Source of the DNA: Heligmosomoides polygyrus polygyrus
Lineage: Eukaryota > Nematoda > Chromadorea > Rhabditida > Heligmosomidae
DNA length: 64,000 nucleotides
Assembly (NCBI GenBank): GCA_947396885.1
Contig: OX377203.1
Coordinates: 8,541,298 to 8,605,297 of the forward strand
Direction of reading: 5' to 3'
Positions 1-12,245 of this stretch are shown here, piece after piece (position 1 is the first letter of the stretch; every line of letters starts with the position of its first letter). The notes under the pieces were generated by a model, which saw only the letters and a list, made by a program, of their open reading frames with translations, did not search any database and was not told the origin of the DNA. Both the position numbers and the translations under genes were made by a program.

Positions 1-42
1 GTTTATTATATGCGTTCTCACGTTGCACAACGTATTCGGCAC

Positions 43-360
43 GTCTACTGAGTCGTCAGGCACCTTGCACAACTACAGCCCTTCCCCGTTCCGCTCTCAG
101 ACTTCTCCAACACACTCTTAGAGCGTCGCATCTACACGCGCGTTTGGCGAGGTGTTCGGCAGGTCTACTGAATCGCCATGCACGTTGAGCAACTTGTTCG
201 AAACGTCTAAGGAGTTGCCAGGCACGTTGCACAACTGCAATCTCTCCCCCCCCCCCTCCTTCCTCTGTCCTCAGGCCTCCCCAACACTCCTCCAGCGCCA
301 AATCTCCAGGTGCGTTTGGCGACGTGTTCAGCACGTCTACTGAGTGAACAGGCACGTTGC
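43..360. repeat. Degenerate tandem repeat, about 120 bp period
   Basis: A core reading roughly TCTACTGAGTCGCCAGGCAC followed by GTTGCACAACT recurs near 43, 163, 205 and 334, with CGTTTGGCGAGGTGTTCGGC linking the units. Spacing is irregular. Open frames across it exist on both strands with no family resemblance, so I treat it as non-coding. A related motif with 'cgaacacg' and 'caaccgtg' reappears near 57900-57970. Confidence 0.6.
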
Positions 361-398
361 ACAACTACAGCCACCATCCCCACACTTCCTCCCAACAC

Positions 399-566
399 AG
401 TCATCAACGACTTACAGAGATCTAATGAAGAACTGCGTCCGAAATTCCTGAGGAAACGCGAACTAACGCGGCTTGTCAACAGGCGATATGGTGAAATGTT
501 GGTGTTATCAGGAATTTCGGCTGTAATTTCTCCACCGAATCTGTGTAAGTCGTTGATGAATCTGAC
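399..566. mobile_element. MITE, family M1 (GGCCGGATTCATCAACGACT type), eroded copy
   Basis: Terminal inverted repeats read TCATCAACGACTTACAG at the left and TAAGTCGTTGATGA at the right, about 168 bp apart. The interior carries the 'aacgcggcttgtcaacaggcgatatggtgaaatg' type core (paraphrased) seen in sister copies near 8.5, 35.6, 44.5 and 52.3 kb. The outer GGGGCCGG part is lost on the left. Confidence 0.6.
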
Positions 567-1084
567 CACATGGTTGCACACTTAACGAATAACGATTTAA
601 ACAATTTAACGAAATAACGGCATTTTTCGTTAAAATCAGGCTTAACGATTTAACGAAAATTTTTAGAGTTTTAACGGATCTTTTAACGTTTCTCCCAGTA
701 AGTTTACCACTTTTCCCTCCTAGTCTCCAATAATATTGCAGGCCTCATCATCCCGTTTAGAACTGTTCTTGAAGAACTATTGAAATCAGAAAGAATACTT
801 TAATATTTTTATGCTATTCTCCTGTCTTCTATGGCGGGTTTAAATTTTGGAAATATTACGTTTGGAGTTGGAAAAGTTCCTCGTGGAGTCCCGCCCAATC
901 CAACAAATCCACAAAGATAGTGCCCTGACCTCCTCGTGAGATATGCTTACTCTCACATAGCGCTGTATTCCACAATACATTGCTCGCCATCTAGAACTTT
1001 CGCAACAAACGGAGAAAATGTTTTTAGCAGGTGGACGTATTTTACATGAATTTATTTTAAGAAAGCGCTATTAAGGCGATAAAG
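567..1084. other. AT-rich spacer
   Basis: Positions 585-690 contain several imperfect copies of TTAACGA/TCGTTAAA in both orientations, which look like a decayed foldback. I see no gene or recognisable element in the rest. Confidence 0.4.
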
Positions 1085-1335
1085 TACAGCGTTACTCAAT
1101 TCCTTTTGGCGTACCCCCCTCACTCCACTTCCAGGGATTGTGATGGAAGCGGTCTAAATGCGCAATTGGCCATTCACAAAGTCACTTGCGGTGGTCATTC
1201 GATGAACAAAACAGCGCTTTAGCCTTCTGAGACAATTATGGTAGCAAATCACGGAAGGGAGTCATCCTTGGCTGGCCTGGGCGGGAAATCCGAACCAGGA
1301 ATCTGGTACCGGGTATGAATGCGATCGTCAGCACC
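1085..1335. repeat. Dispersed repeat R1, copy 1
   Basis: This stretch shares an ordered series of short matches with 36485-36745: 'ctcaatycctt', 'tttggccat', 'gatgaacaa', 'cagcgctttat/agcctt', 'ggcctgggcg', 'gaaatccgaacca', and 'ctggtaycgggta'. The order is the same in both places, so they are copies of one family in the same orientation. No coding sequence is recognised. Confidence 0.6.
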
Positions 1336-1726
1336 ACCTCCGAATGTGATACGCTCTCCCTAGTAAATAAAAGTTTTGGAAAGCTACATTTCCTGAACGT
1401 TAATACGTGGACGACCGTTTCACACCCTTTCTGCCGCGTGGAAGTGCGAGTGACACGATGCCGTGTCACGGCACGTTTGTAAAAAAAGATTGGCCTCGCC
1501 TCCAGGTAGGCAGAAATCGTGCGTTCGTTAACGTGTTAGCATTTCAATGATGGGTTTTACACCATTGACGACCGCGAGCAAATTGTGTGTCTGACACGTG
1601 GAACCGTGTGGACGCTCGAATTTCGAGAAATCAATTTATTTATTTATTTATTTATTCATTCTTTAAAGCGCGAACATGATGTACGCAGAGATGCAACGCA
1701 AACAAAAACTAGGACAAAAGCTATTA

Positions 1727-2062
1727 GGCCGGGGGCATACTTCCATCGCCGCGATGCCATCGCGGCGCTCAGTTCATGGCCATTCCGCCGCACGCGGCCG
1801 AATAGTCAAAGAAAACCTCGCCGCGGCCGCCGCAACAGTGGCGGTCGGCATGCGCGATGGCTTCCCGCGCCCATCGCGGGCATGGCATACTTTTTCGCGC
1901 CGCGCGCGATGTTTAGCGTTGATCCTGGACGGATCGCCGTCGCGCTCCCTTGCAGAGCGATGGGCGATGCGACGAGCACAGAGAAATTCAAATTCTTTCG
2001 CGTCGCTCTGCAAAACTCATCGCCGCGATTCAATCGCGGCGACGGGAATTATGCACGAGGCC
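1727..2062 (+). mobile_element. PIF/Harbinger-like MITE, family M2, copy 1
   Basis: A 336-bp element bounded by GGCCGGGGGCATACTTCC at the left and its imperfect inverse (GGAATTATGCACGAGGCC) at the right, each followed inward by CGCCGCGAT palindromes. It is flanked by TTA on both sides (1724-1726 and 2063-2065), the 3-bp TWA target duplication typical of PIF/Harbinger insertions. Two other copies of nearly the same length lie at 44862-45196 and 53856-54191. Open frames appear in several frames on both strands, a product of GC-rich, palindromic sequence and not evidence of coding. Confidence 0.8.
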
Positions 2063-2212
2063 TTACGCGCTTGTCAACTACAATCACATTTAAAAACATC
2101 AGCAAAAAATAAAAATAATAAAAAATACTCTACTGCAAACATCTGCGGACATAGGCATAATATCGTCGAATCTACCGAGAACCAAGTTTAGTTCTATGAG
2201 AGTTTTATAAGT

Positions 2213-2650
2213 TAAGAAATCTGTTCTGAGTCATGACTTTGTAACTGGTAGATTAGTTTGAGCTTGTAGTTGTGTGTAGTTGGAGCTTTTTTCCTACGGG
2301 TCTCCTTAGTCAAAGGAGTTTCTGTGTCGTTGTTCAGCTTTCTGGTGAGAAATTTAAAAATCATGATAAGATTTGCTTTCTCTCGTCTGCTCATTAGTGA
2401 AGGCTGAGCAAATAGTTCAGATCTCCGGGGCCCGTTAGGAATCATGTCATATCTCATTGGGAAGCATCTCGTCATCAGTTTTCTTGTGAAGCTGTTATGA
2501 ATGCTCTCAAGAAAATCGATAAAGTATTTTTTGGTTGGCTTAAAGACGGTTGTTCCCGATTCTACGATGGTTCTCACATAGCTCCTGTAGGCACGGATGT
2601 AAACTTCCGGAATATTTGACTTCAAGACTCGTAATAGGTATAGTACCCAG
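2213..2650 (-). pseudogene. CR1/jockey-like retrotransposon, 3' end of ORF2
   Basis: The minus strand encodes a run containing YVRTIVESGTTVF, LESIHNSFTRKL and IPNGPRR. It aligns motif by motif with the minus-strand fragment at 39896-40171 (YVRSIVQGGTTVF, LESVQNNFTRKL, IPNGEQRR). This is the post-reverse-transcriptase tail of a non-LTR element (known for CR1/jockey-like families: a YVRPILEYCSPVW-type segment). No RT core or endonuclease precedes it, so it is a 5'-truncated dead copy. Confidence 0.75.
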
Positions 2651-3090
2651 GCGATTTCAGTTTACGACGGTTCTCATACTGGCGCAATGTCTTCTCTGTC
2701 AGGGCTAACTTGGCATACCGTATACCCAAGCCACCCAAAGTGCTGTAGTTAGTTCTTAATTTCGGAGCCATCTACTTGAAGCCTACCGTATTTGTGACGT
2801 GATTATGACGTCACAAGCGAATTTTTTTAAACGGCGAAAAAAGCCGCAAAAATAGGATTGCGTTCGCATAACAATAGAGAGGCGAAATGAACCTTTTATG
2901 TTTTTTTAAAGCGTCAGTGAAGCAAAAAAACGGCACAGAATAGGAACGACATGGGAAAATGTCATTGAACTGCTAGGCGTTGTCCGAAACGTACTTGGCT
3001 GTCTGCGGACTACAGCTTTCAAAAGCTCACTCCTCGCCTCAACACCTCCACCGTCTATTGCTGATTACGCATCGATGACAATTTTCATCC
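2651..3090. other. Unassigned spacer
   Basis: No exon, RNA or terminal repeat recognised. Confidence 0.3.
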
Positions 3091-3092
3091 AC

Positions 3093-4086
3093 CTACTTGT
3101 AAATGCGGCAAGCGGCATTTTCACAAAGAACATTCGGCTTCGTCAGGAGGCCATCGCAAGCGTTGCAGAAGTAGGACGCAGCGTGGTCATACTTCCTCGA
3201 TACATCGGCCAGGAAGTCTCGAAACTCCTTCTTGAACTGACATCGGAAACATATAGTAGCACATAATATGTCATGGAATGCCAACTGCTAACATTACGCA
3301 AATGTTCACTCACAGAGTTCCTTGGAAGTTCAGCTTCACGCGACCGCACCCTGTGGAAGTGATCGATGAAGCTGGTCAGATTGTTGGAAAGTCCAAAATG
3401 GAGTTTAAAGTAGGGCATGTATACCAATGTTTCATGCACGCCTAAATGGCCATGAACGTAAAACTGCTACTCAACTTTCTGCAGACAGTAGAGCCCTTCA
3501 AGAACCAAAATGGTGACTGAACACACCAAGGGGAATATAGGGCTTACTGAAGTTTGAGCGTACAGCACTTGACGATCTGCATTACTGCTCCTGGTCGTGG
3601 TCGGCGGGTTCGGGATCCTCCTCCATCTCCGCCTCCTGCCAGTACTGGCTCTCTGCGGATCCTGCGCGCTTGTACTCGGTCCCTCTTCCATGAACATCTC
3701 CACGGGTGGGACGCCGCTCCCATCACCTTCTTCTATCGCTTGCTCCCTCGGTTCTTCCCTGGGTAGTTGGGCAGCAGCACTCGTGGATTGGGCAGGTCTT
3801 TTGGCAGTGGGAAATTCATCTCATCCAAAGACCATCGACCCGTTGGAGCTCGGCGAGTTGGAGAGCCTCCTAATTACGGCATCGAAGCCAAAAGCCCCTT
3901 CTCCTTCGCTGTCTTCCGTTTCTTCTTCGGCGGCGGCGGCGACGGCGGCTCCAAATCAATGTCGCAGTAGATCTCCTCGCTTCCTGGACTGTACCAGCTG
4001 CTCGAAGGGGTTCCGCTACTGCTGCTGCTAGAGGAGACATCTCGAGAGCGAGTGCCGTTGTCGGCAGCTCCGTCAGGCTCCATCAC
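3093..4086 (-). pseudogene. Unassigned broken coding region, possibly transposon-derived
   Basis: Three minus-strand frames together look protein-like. The first, from 4086, begins MMEPDGAADNG, continues with a serine run and an acidic Tyr patch, then PPPPKKKRK, which looks like a nuclear localisation signal. A second frame (3467-3703) carries MEEGPSTSAQDPQ and an Arg-rich stretch. A third (3093-3284) carries FKKEFRDFLADVSRKY followed by a CxxC...C...C cluster (FCNACDG, VLCENAAC) that could be a zinc ribbon. Stops and frame changes separate them. This layout fits the N-terminal part of a DNA-transposon or retroelement protein, but I cannot name the family. It could also be exons of a host nuclear protein. 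Confidence 0.4.
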
Positions 4087-4975
4087 TACAGGAATGCAGC
4101 TTCACAGTGCAAGTTTCACTTGGAATGTTATAGGACCTACACATTTCAAGTTAAATGACTGCCGCGACCAGGAATGGGCGGAAGTTTTTAGCATTTCCCC
4201 AGAGAACAGAACACTGAATCAGGAAAGAGACATAAAAAACAACTGTCTATCAAGACAAAATAGAGATGCTGCGTGGACCGATGGGGGTCATGTACATCCT
4301 CTTCAAGCGCGTAGAAAATAGCTCTTCTCGAAAATCAAGAAAAAATTTTCCAAGAAAGCTACAGTGAATTCTGTGAATTCCCATGAGACAAGACTTATTG
4401 ATACAACATAGCCTACTCACCAAAGTTAAAGTACGTGGAATCAGCCACGAAGAAACTGCCTGATAGAAGGCCTTATACCATCTACAAAACAAATCAGACG
4501 ACTGCATTACGCAAATGTTCGACTTTGGAAAACCTAACGACAGTGGTTTTGCTGGTGAGGCTGTGATGTTATGCCCACCTTAAATTCAGACTCTTAAGGT
4601 ATGATACCTGGGCCAAATTTCTATCTATGCCATGCTATTTTCTGTTTTCTGACTAATTTCGGCCATTTTTACAGAAAAACAGAAACCACGACAAATTTGT
4701 TCAAAATGGCCGCAAAATCAGAAATCAGAAATTCGACCCATCGCTGGCCACGATAGGTCCAGCTACCAACGTCGAAGTGCGCGATGGAGACAAATAACAA
4801 CATCACAACCAGAGATAGAGACAGGTATCCACGTAAAACTGCTAGTTTAAAGCATAAGCAATGTCACCGACGAACGGTGTAGAAAGTGGAAAATAGCCCC
4901 ATTCATAAACTTCAGAAAATTTCAGAGAATCATTCAGAAAGAATTTATTTCGGATTTCGATCCCCTCCAAATATA
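4087..4975. other. Unassigned spacer
   Basis: A local palindromic patch is visible near 4650-4730 (ttttctgttttctga against cagaaaac). No gene is recognised. Confidence 0.3.
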
Positions 4976-4979
4976 TTTC

Positions 4980-7520
4980 GCATTTGAATCTCCTCCAGTT
5001 AGTCGATTGTGGAAACCGTTCCTACCACTTGACCGATTCAGAAAATCCTATTTCCTCTTCCCATGCCCTCGGCGAAGTCGAATTTTTAACCCCCACCCCT
5101 GTGAATGGTCCGATTTGGAAAATGCTAAGTGCATGTCTTTTTTTTGGATCCACTCCAGCAACAGCTAGTCGACCGTGGAAACTGGAAACTGCTTCTTTGA
5201 TTTCACCCATTTGGAAAATCTATGATTTTAATTCACTTCACTTTCTCACCCCCTCCAACTACTTCAACTAAAGATAAGTCCACTTCGGGCCTGTGTGGAA
5301 GCCATTCTAATGCATCGGTTGTAAAAATTATTCAACCTCCACCCCTCGCCTGTGTGAAAGCTATTCTAATGCATCCGTCGTCATCATCACTCAACCTCCA
5401 CCCAATTCACTTCCCTCCGTAATGCCTCCATCGCAATGCCTTCAGTGGAATGCCTGATACAGATAAAACCAGCGGAGAAAAAACTCGCATGAAGACGAAC
5501 ATAATGTCATACAGAAGCACGAAGAAGTCCGATGTGACTCATCGATTAATCACGGAGGGAACATATTTCGCAACGCCTCCGTCACGTGCAAATCACAGTT
5601 TTGCAACTCTTCGTGGGACCACATCACTCTTCTAAGTCACCCAAATCACAATTTCGTTGAAGGACGAAGCTCAAATAAGGCGATATTGGATGCCATTATG
5701 GTGAATCGACTCACTCGAATACTTGTAGGCTTATCTCCTCATCGCATCCCCCGGTGGAGTCGATTTTTGAAGTCGTTCACATCAATCGTCCATTTTGAAG
5801 GTTCCACAATCATCTATTTTTCCCATCCAGGTAGCCGACTATGGGTGCCGTTCCTATGAATCCACCCATTCGGAAACGATTACAATTAATTCCTCTTCGG
5901 AATCCCTAGCCAAAGCCCACTTCGGAAGCCATTCATTCATACGAATCGACCCATTTAGAAATTTCTAGATTCATTCCCTCTGCGGAATTATAGAAGTCAA
6001 CCAGACTTTGCTACCATTACCGAACAGGTAGCCTCGACTTCTCTACACTTACACTTGGTTAGTCTAGGTTAGCAATTATGAACGAACAGAGAGTCTATAG
6101 AGTCTGACATGTCCTTCTTTGTGAGCATTATACCGCAGGCTTACTTTCACAACACCAGTTCTACTGTGCTTTCCTCTATCTGTTTTGCCGCTCTTTTCAA
6201 CCCTGATTTACCACTTCTGCTAGAGAACATTAACATACATCCCATTTTCACAACATCGTGAGCTTTGGGACCGTATGCAAAGTCATCGAGAGAGAGAGCG
6301 ACCGTACCCTCAATTCCATTCACTTGCAGCGACGTCTTCCTTCACTTTATAACAAAATCAAGCCTGCAAGCCTATCTTGCACATTCCTTTCTTCCTATGG
6401 CTATTTACAGCAGCCACCCAATAATTAATGTATGTAGAAGTTAAGCAAGTTTTAGTGATAGAAGAAAGAACGATCGAAATTGCCGGAAGTTTTCTAGTTT
6501 TCTATGCAATCAATACTCTCCACACCCCTCCTCTTGAAAGTTCCCGCACTGCCAAAATTGCATCTCTAACATCCTTTTGTTGGAGATCGGTTTGTTTGGC
6601 AATAGGAAACAGGGATAATTGCATACACAGTGCTCCAAAGTTGATATATTTCCCGCTCCACCTTTCAACTAAAGTACATAGGATTCCATGGCAGCAACAT
6701 CATTCATTGTGAGAATCAAATGTGCCCAAAAAGGAGCATCCTAGAATACGTAGTGAGCATTCGAGGGAACATAGAAGTCTGAAGTAGAGTTCAGAACAAT
6801 CCACTGCGAACAACGTGACTGGGCTGCAAGTGGCGCCTTTGAGATGCTGCACTACGCCGGCAGCAACGTTCTGGTTTATTTTTATAATTCAGTAACTCCT
6901 CTCCGGATTCCCTCCAGCTAGTCGACAATTTCCTATGGATGCCGTTTCTATGAATCGACCCATTCAGAAAATTCAAGGTCCATTTCCTCTGCGGATCCCC
7001 TCGGCCACGTCGATGTTTAATCATATTAATGATTATTTTTATGGAAGGCCGCTTCTACCATTCGACATTCAGTAAATTCTAAGTCCATTTCATCCTCCGT
7101 TCCCCTCGGCGAAGTCGATTTGTTAAGCCATTTCTATGATTTGTTAAGCCATTTCGAGTCGATTTGTTAAGCCATTTCACCCATTCAGAAACTTATTGGT
7201 TTATTTCGTCCTCAGATCTCTTCCATATAGTCGATTGTGGAAGCTGTTCCTACCACTGGACCGATACAGAAAATTATAAGTCCATTTCGTTTTCGGATCC
7301 CCTCCAAATAATCGACTGTGGAACCTGTCTCTATCATTCATCCCGTTCAGAAATTTCTACGTCCATTTCCTCTTCGGCTCCCTTGAACCAAGTCGACTTT
7401 TTTATCTCTTCCTTTTATTCGGCCCATTCAAGCATTTTCTTTCGCCCTTCACTTCTTTCGATTCCCTCGGCCAACTCGATTTTTCAGCTCATTCCTATGA
7501 GTCGTCTCATTCGCTCCCCC
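4980..7520. repeat. Highly degenerate tandem repeat, about 95-110 bp unit, in two blocks
   Basis: A consensus 'tttcctcttcggatcccctc', 'cagctagtcgattgtggaa', 'gccgttcctatgaatcgac' and 'ccattcagaaaattctaagt' recurs in that order near 4975-5230, 5740-6000 and 6890-7480, with weaker copies between. Mutation is heavy and unit length drifts. The frames across it, such as 7164-7592, owe their openness to the repeat and resemble no protein family. Confidence 0.65.
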
Positions 7521-8462
7521 TTGCCGAGTTCCGAAGAAATTCACATTAAAACACACACAACACGACGTCGATATACACCGGCAATCAAATAATATACACA
7601 ACAACACACCTCGAATAACAAAACATACAAAAAACATACAAAAAACTCACCTACGGGCCGGTCAGAGTCCGTGGCGCCGATCGATGGCGATGCACCGACC
7701 GTTCCCGCAGGCGCCACCTCTCCGCTCGCGCCCATGAGCGTGGTCCCGCACAGAATTCGCCCCACATCCGAGATTCTCTTCCCTTTGGTTCCCCACCCCT
7801 TCCAAAGTTGCCCCTATGCAGGGCCCAAACAACGCTAAACAAGCCTCGGTTTTTTCCTTTCTGTATCTCGAAACTTCGCTTTCGGGTCGTAAAATCCGTC
7901 TCGCCCCCGAGCCGCCCTGAGAAGAAATCGCCTAAATAAGGCGCTCTCATGAGCGCGTAGAAATAGTCTTACCCTACCAGGGAAAAAAACGTGAACTGAG
8001 CTTCAGCTATCCCAAGCCGTTCCCAAACAATGACCTTACTTGTCAAGTTGCCTCCAAACTTGTTAAACTCAATCTAGTGCAAAGTAAATGAAATGAAGGT
8101 TTTCCCCAAGATTTAGCACCTTCAAGAGACGTGCCGCTATAACTGCTACTAGTGTAATTGGTCTCGTTTAAAACTTGCTCACTCTCATCTCTTCGGCTTT
8201 TCAGTCTTCCTCGAGCAGTTGAATGAAACTGAGACGAGCTAGACGTTCGCCAGGACTCCATCATTCGTTCACAAATGCGCGCATACAGACTCATTCGAGC
8301 AGGGAGGTCAATTTGGGACTAAGTAGGCGCGCCGGCGGGAGGTTGGAAGAACGCCGGACCCCAAATCAGTAATCGATAATCTTTTTCATTGAGGATAGTT
8401 ACGATTATCCGAACGTTGTACTGCCGACACGATTCCATGCGCCATCTCCTCCACTTTTTTCC
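7521..8462. other. Unassigned spacer
   Basis: Contains an A-rich patch (7545-7650) and overlapping open frames on the minus strand (7541-7950) that I could not relate to any family. Confidence 0.3.
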
Positions 8463-8626
8463 GGGGTCGGATTTATCAATGGCTTACATAAGTTCACCAC
8501 AGAATTCACAGCAGAAAACTCAAACGCGGGTTATCGCTCATCATGTTGCTTGATAAGCTGCGCTGTCAAGGATTTCGGCTGTTACTCTCTGTTAAACTGC
8601 TATAAGTCGTTGATAAATCCGGCCCC
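8463..8626. mobile_element. MITE, family M1, near-complete copy
   Basis: Left end GGGGTCGGATTTATCAATGG and right end TCGTTGATAAATCCGGCCCC are inverted repeats 164 bp apart overall. The interior holds the shared 'gcttgataagc' palindromic core and 'ggatttcggctgt'. Same family as the copies at 399, 18232, 35565, 44463 and 52291. Confidence 0.75.
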
Positions 8627-9049
8627 TGTCGCGGCTCAAGCCCGAAATTATCTATTACCATAGACTTGCTAGCTTTCCTCATAGCCTGCTTCAAATTGTA
8701 CGCTTTTTGCAAGATTATTTTGGAACTGGTAAAGCCTACCTGAAACTGTTTCCAAGTTGTAGCTTTTGCGTAAAACAATCCCGGCCTAAGCTTAAAGGTT
8801 ATATTGAGAACAACAACCTTATCCATGGCAGTTTCCAAAAACGGCTTTTGCGTAGAACGACCTGGAGTTGTTAGAAACGGTAAAATACCTTCGCAAAACA
8901 TTATGATTTAATTTTGGTGGCGATATCCATTCCTCCACATGGTGTCACTGGAAACTGATCGCTTTTGCGAGCTGAGCTGAACACTCGAATGCAGGCGACA
9001 GGCCCTAGTGACAGGCCAGCCTACGAACAGCACATGTCAATCATATGGT
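8627..9049. other. Unassigned spacer with a minus-strand frame
   Basis: A minus-strand frame at 8566-8901 encodes short internally repeated motifs (TTWKQFQ, KAYNLKQ). It overlaps the right end of the M1 MITE, and I could not assign it to a family. Probably not a gene. Confidence 0.25.
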
Positions 9050-11145
9050 TAATGGTGCTGAATGTTTCACGAGATAATGTTATTTTTTGACGTCGAACGA
9101 CCGCGGGAGCCGATGCGCACTCGCAAAGCCCGGTGAGTGTGAAAAGTAGACGAGGGTCCCTGATCCCAGGACAGCATCGGGGAAACTGTGTTAGTCCAAA
9201 AAGCCCCGCAAAGTAAGCAAGACCGCGTGGCAACGCTGAATGTGGGCACGTTGTCCCTCCGCTCCTTTGAGTTGGCAAAGGCACTGGAGTGAAGGAAGAT
9301 TGACTTGTGTGTGGTGCAGGAGACGAGGTGGTCCTGTAGCAAGTCAAGGGACATAGGCCGAGACCCTAAGGCCATTCTGTGTGGCAGTCCCAGGACCACC
9401 AGCAATGTTGGAATAATCGTTTCTGAACGGTTCCAAGACGCGATTGCAAGCGTGGAACGTTTCAATGACCACTTGATGAAGGTCGTTATCGATGCAGAAC
9501 GGCGACGATCCTTTCTCTGCACGTGTTCCATAGACTGGATGCTCTGAGCGAGCCAAGGAAGAATTTTGGAGCCTGCTTGATGAGAAGATAGCAGAGGTGC
9601 CATAACAAGACGTAATCATTGTTGCAAGTCACCTTAACGGGCACGTTGACGCTGCGAAAAATGGGTACGGCACCAGATTTCGAAAACGTGAATCCCGCCT
9701 TATCTCATTCTACAGCGGGAATTCTAAAACACAGATCGAATTTGTCCTTGTGCGAAATCGTGACCAAGGGCTTGCTTCGGACGCTAAGGTCGTGCCGTAT
9801 GAAACGGTTGCCAGACAACACCGCCCACTGATCTGCACTATGAAGATCACACCACCGATGTTCAGGCAGGTCGAATGGAACGATCCGTTAAGGATCAAGT
9901 GGTGGCTGCTGAAAGAGAATGAAGCCGCTCTGACTTCGCGCATCCGACGGTCACGACCGTCGACGAGACATGGCAAAATGCAGTGCTGCGCTTTCCCAAA
10001 TCGCCACTACGAAACCGGGACGGTGTAAGGTCGGTAAGCAGATATAGCTGTGGACTAACGAGGGTAACGAAAAAGTCCGTGAGAAGAAGAGATTGTACCA
10101 TGTAATACTCGGCGATAAGACAGCTGATAAATGGCGTCTATATCAGGTTGCCAAGAAAGCCGATAAGAAGGGGATAGCGCATCAACGATGAGAACGGTCA
10201 TCTACTCATGGACCACAAGATGGTTTTGAATTGATGGCGCACCTACTTTGAGGTAGTCTCGACAGTAGAATTTGCTCATCCGGGCATTCCATCTTCTCCT
10301 CCTGTATATGGTCTCGTTTAGAAGATCACCGTAGAGGAGACAGAAGTGGCTCTCAGGAAAATGAAGCCGGGCAAGGCAACGCGCTCCGATGATTTGGCGG
10401 CGGACCTATGGAAGTCGAAATCCTGGTACCCAACGAAGTGGCTGGCGACGTTCTCCAACCAGTTCATTGCGGAGAAGAAAGTGCCCGACATTTGGCAGAG
10501 AAGCACGACGATCCCTATTTGGAAGAAGAAGAGCAGTCCGGGAGTCTCGCTCTATTAATGTGGACGGCATTGAGCTACCACGTACTTCGGTTTTCTAGTA
10601 CTCAGGATCAGGTCCGATGGTGGTGTAGTCGTTGAATGAATGCAGCTTGTTCCAAATGGCGCTCTCTGACAGGAGTGCTCTGCGGCAAGAAAATACTAGA
10701 GCGCCTAAAGACGAAGATCTACAGAGCACTCGTTCGACCGGTAGCTATTTACGGAGCTGTGCTAGCCCGTCACTAATTAAATTGAAAGGCGCCTCAGCGT
10801 AATGGAAACGAGGATGCTGCGGAGGACAGCCGAAGTTACGCGTTTGGATCGAGTACGCAACGACTCCATACGCTCCGGCACAGGTTCGATGTCACCCTGA
10901 TATCTGAGAAGATGCGCGAAGCTCGTCTGCGATGGTACGGCCGCGTCCTTCGCGCAAAAGGTGACACTGTTCGTAAGACTAGTATTAACCTTGATGTACC
11001 CTAGGCGGCCACGAGAGCGACTAAAACAGTGGTGGCTTGATACACTGCATAAGGACTTGGTGCAGCCTGATCAGGCATTTGATCGGGAAAGGTGGCGCCA
11101 ACATTCCAGGAAAGCGGACCCTGCAGTTAAGCGGAACAAATAGCG
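9050..11145 (+). pseudogene. RTE-type non-LTR retrotransposon, internally deleted
   Basis: Plus-strand fragments occur in the order expected of an RTE-clade polyprotein. An endonuclease part (9300-9545) has CVVQETRWSCSKSRD, VGIIVSERF and SVERFNDHLMKVVIDAE. A linker with VEWNDPLRIKWWLL and an RT finger with VALRKMKPGKATRSDDL (10330-10530) follow. The C-terminal tail resumes at INVDGIELPRTSVF and continues to EKMREARLRWYGRVLRA near 10905. The join near 10540-10560 skips the whole RT palm, including the YADD catalytic box, so this copy cannot be active. Stops and frame shifts are frequent. The C-terminal motifs match the minus-strand copy at 50883-51800. RTE elements are known in hookworms; assignment to a named element is not made. 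Confidence 0.85.
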
Positions 11146-12197
11146 GTTATTTTGTGTGCTGATTATGAATTTAATGTGAGTTTATAGTATTTCGATCGAT
11201 TGTGGTAGGTATGAACAGATAAGCACTACTTTTCTACTGTAACCTTACTCGGTCGAAATTCCAAAAAATAATGACACATTCGTGATCAACGCCCGATTAT
11301 CCACCCCTCTCCCCTAGCCGAATAGTTGAGCAAAATCGGTGACCCTGACCAGACTACCCTCGGTTGTCTAAACGGAATGTAACATGCCGAAATCTGCTGA
11401 AAAAACGGCTGAAAAGCGTTCCCTACCTTCCATCAGAAAGGGTCGGGGCAAGGGGCGCGCAGCTCATCGTGGAGGAGGTATCCGGGTACGCAAGAATACC
11501 GCTCCAAGACTACTATGAGGTTTTTAATTTCGCTTTGATTTTTTTTCTAGTCTGCGCTGGCTTTATCAATTCATTCATTTGAATTTTACAAACATGGCAA
11601 TGTATTAATCCGCATCAGACCATATTACTGTATTAATTCTTCGGTCCTTGCTTGGTTCCTTCCAAGATTTATAGACGACGTCACGCCAATCAGCAGATAC
11701 TCAAACTGCGGCGCGATTTTCGCGCGTCCAAATGGGGCGGCGCGCATGTCCGTGTAGGGAACGCACTCCCCAAAAAACTGACGTAGGATTCGTAGTTAGC
11801 GCCCCAAATAATCTGCTTGATGGTTTTGGACGAAGTTTAGACAAATTTTTTCTTTGACTAGTAGAGACCGAAAAGGCTTGCGTCTTACGCACAGGTTGAG
11901 AGACAGCTGCGATTAGAGGGACTGGCAAGAAAATCTAGTGCAGATAAAATTGCTCAAAAACACAACATAAAGGGAACATAGCGCAAGAATGACCAAGTGG
12001 GATAATATGATGAGAGCTGACAATGGCGAGAGGCGAAATACGATAGGTCCTGGTTGTTGGAGAGGCCAAGCACGTGTATTTACAACAATAGACTGGCAAA
12101 CAAGCCAACAAGCCTTAGCAGTTGTTTAATCTGAGGTGAAATGAAAGAAAGAAGAACAGTTCTTAGCGATGCTTCGACGCAAAACACAACAGCAATA
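11146..12197. other. Spacer downstream of gene 1
   Basis: No exon of the secreted-protein family and no element ends recognised. Confidence 0.35.
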
Positions 12198-12203
12198 TTT
12201 ATT
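12198..12203 (-). promoter_or_regulatory. Polyadenylation signal of gene 1
   Basis: AATAAA on the minus strand, 43 bp past the TAG of gene 1 and within the usual distance for a nematode 3' UTR. Gene 4 has AATAAA at the equivalent place. Confidence 0.7.
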
Positions 12204-12245
12204 CAAATACTCGTGACTGAATTGGCTGATGTTTTCCCGATCTTG

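Noticed and set aside
1585..2191. Overlapping frames of 75-175 codons on both strands
   Set aside because: They coincide with the 336-bp M2 MITE. The same frames recur in the copies at 44.9 and 53.9 kb only because the DNA is nearly identical and GC-rich; no coding signature.
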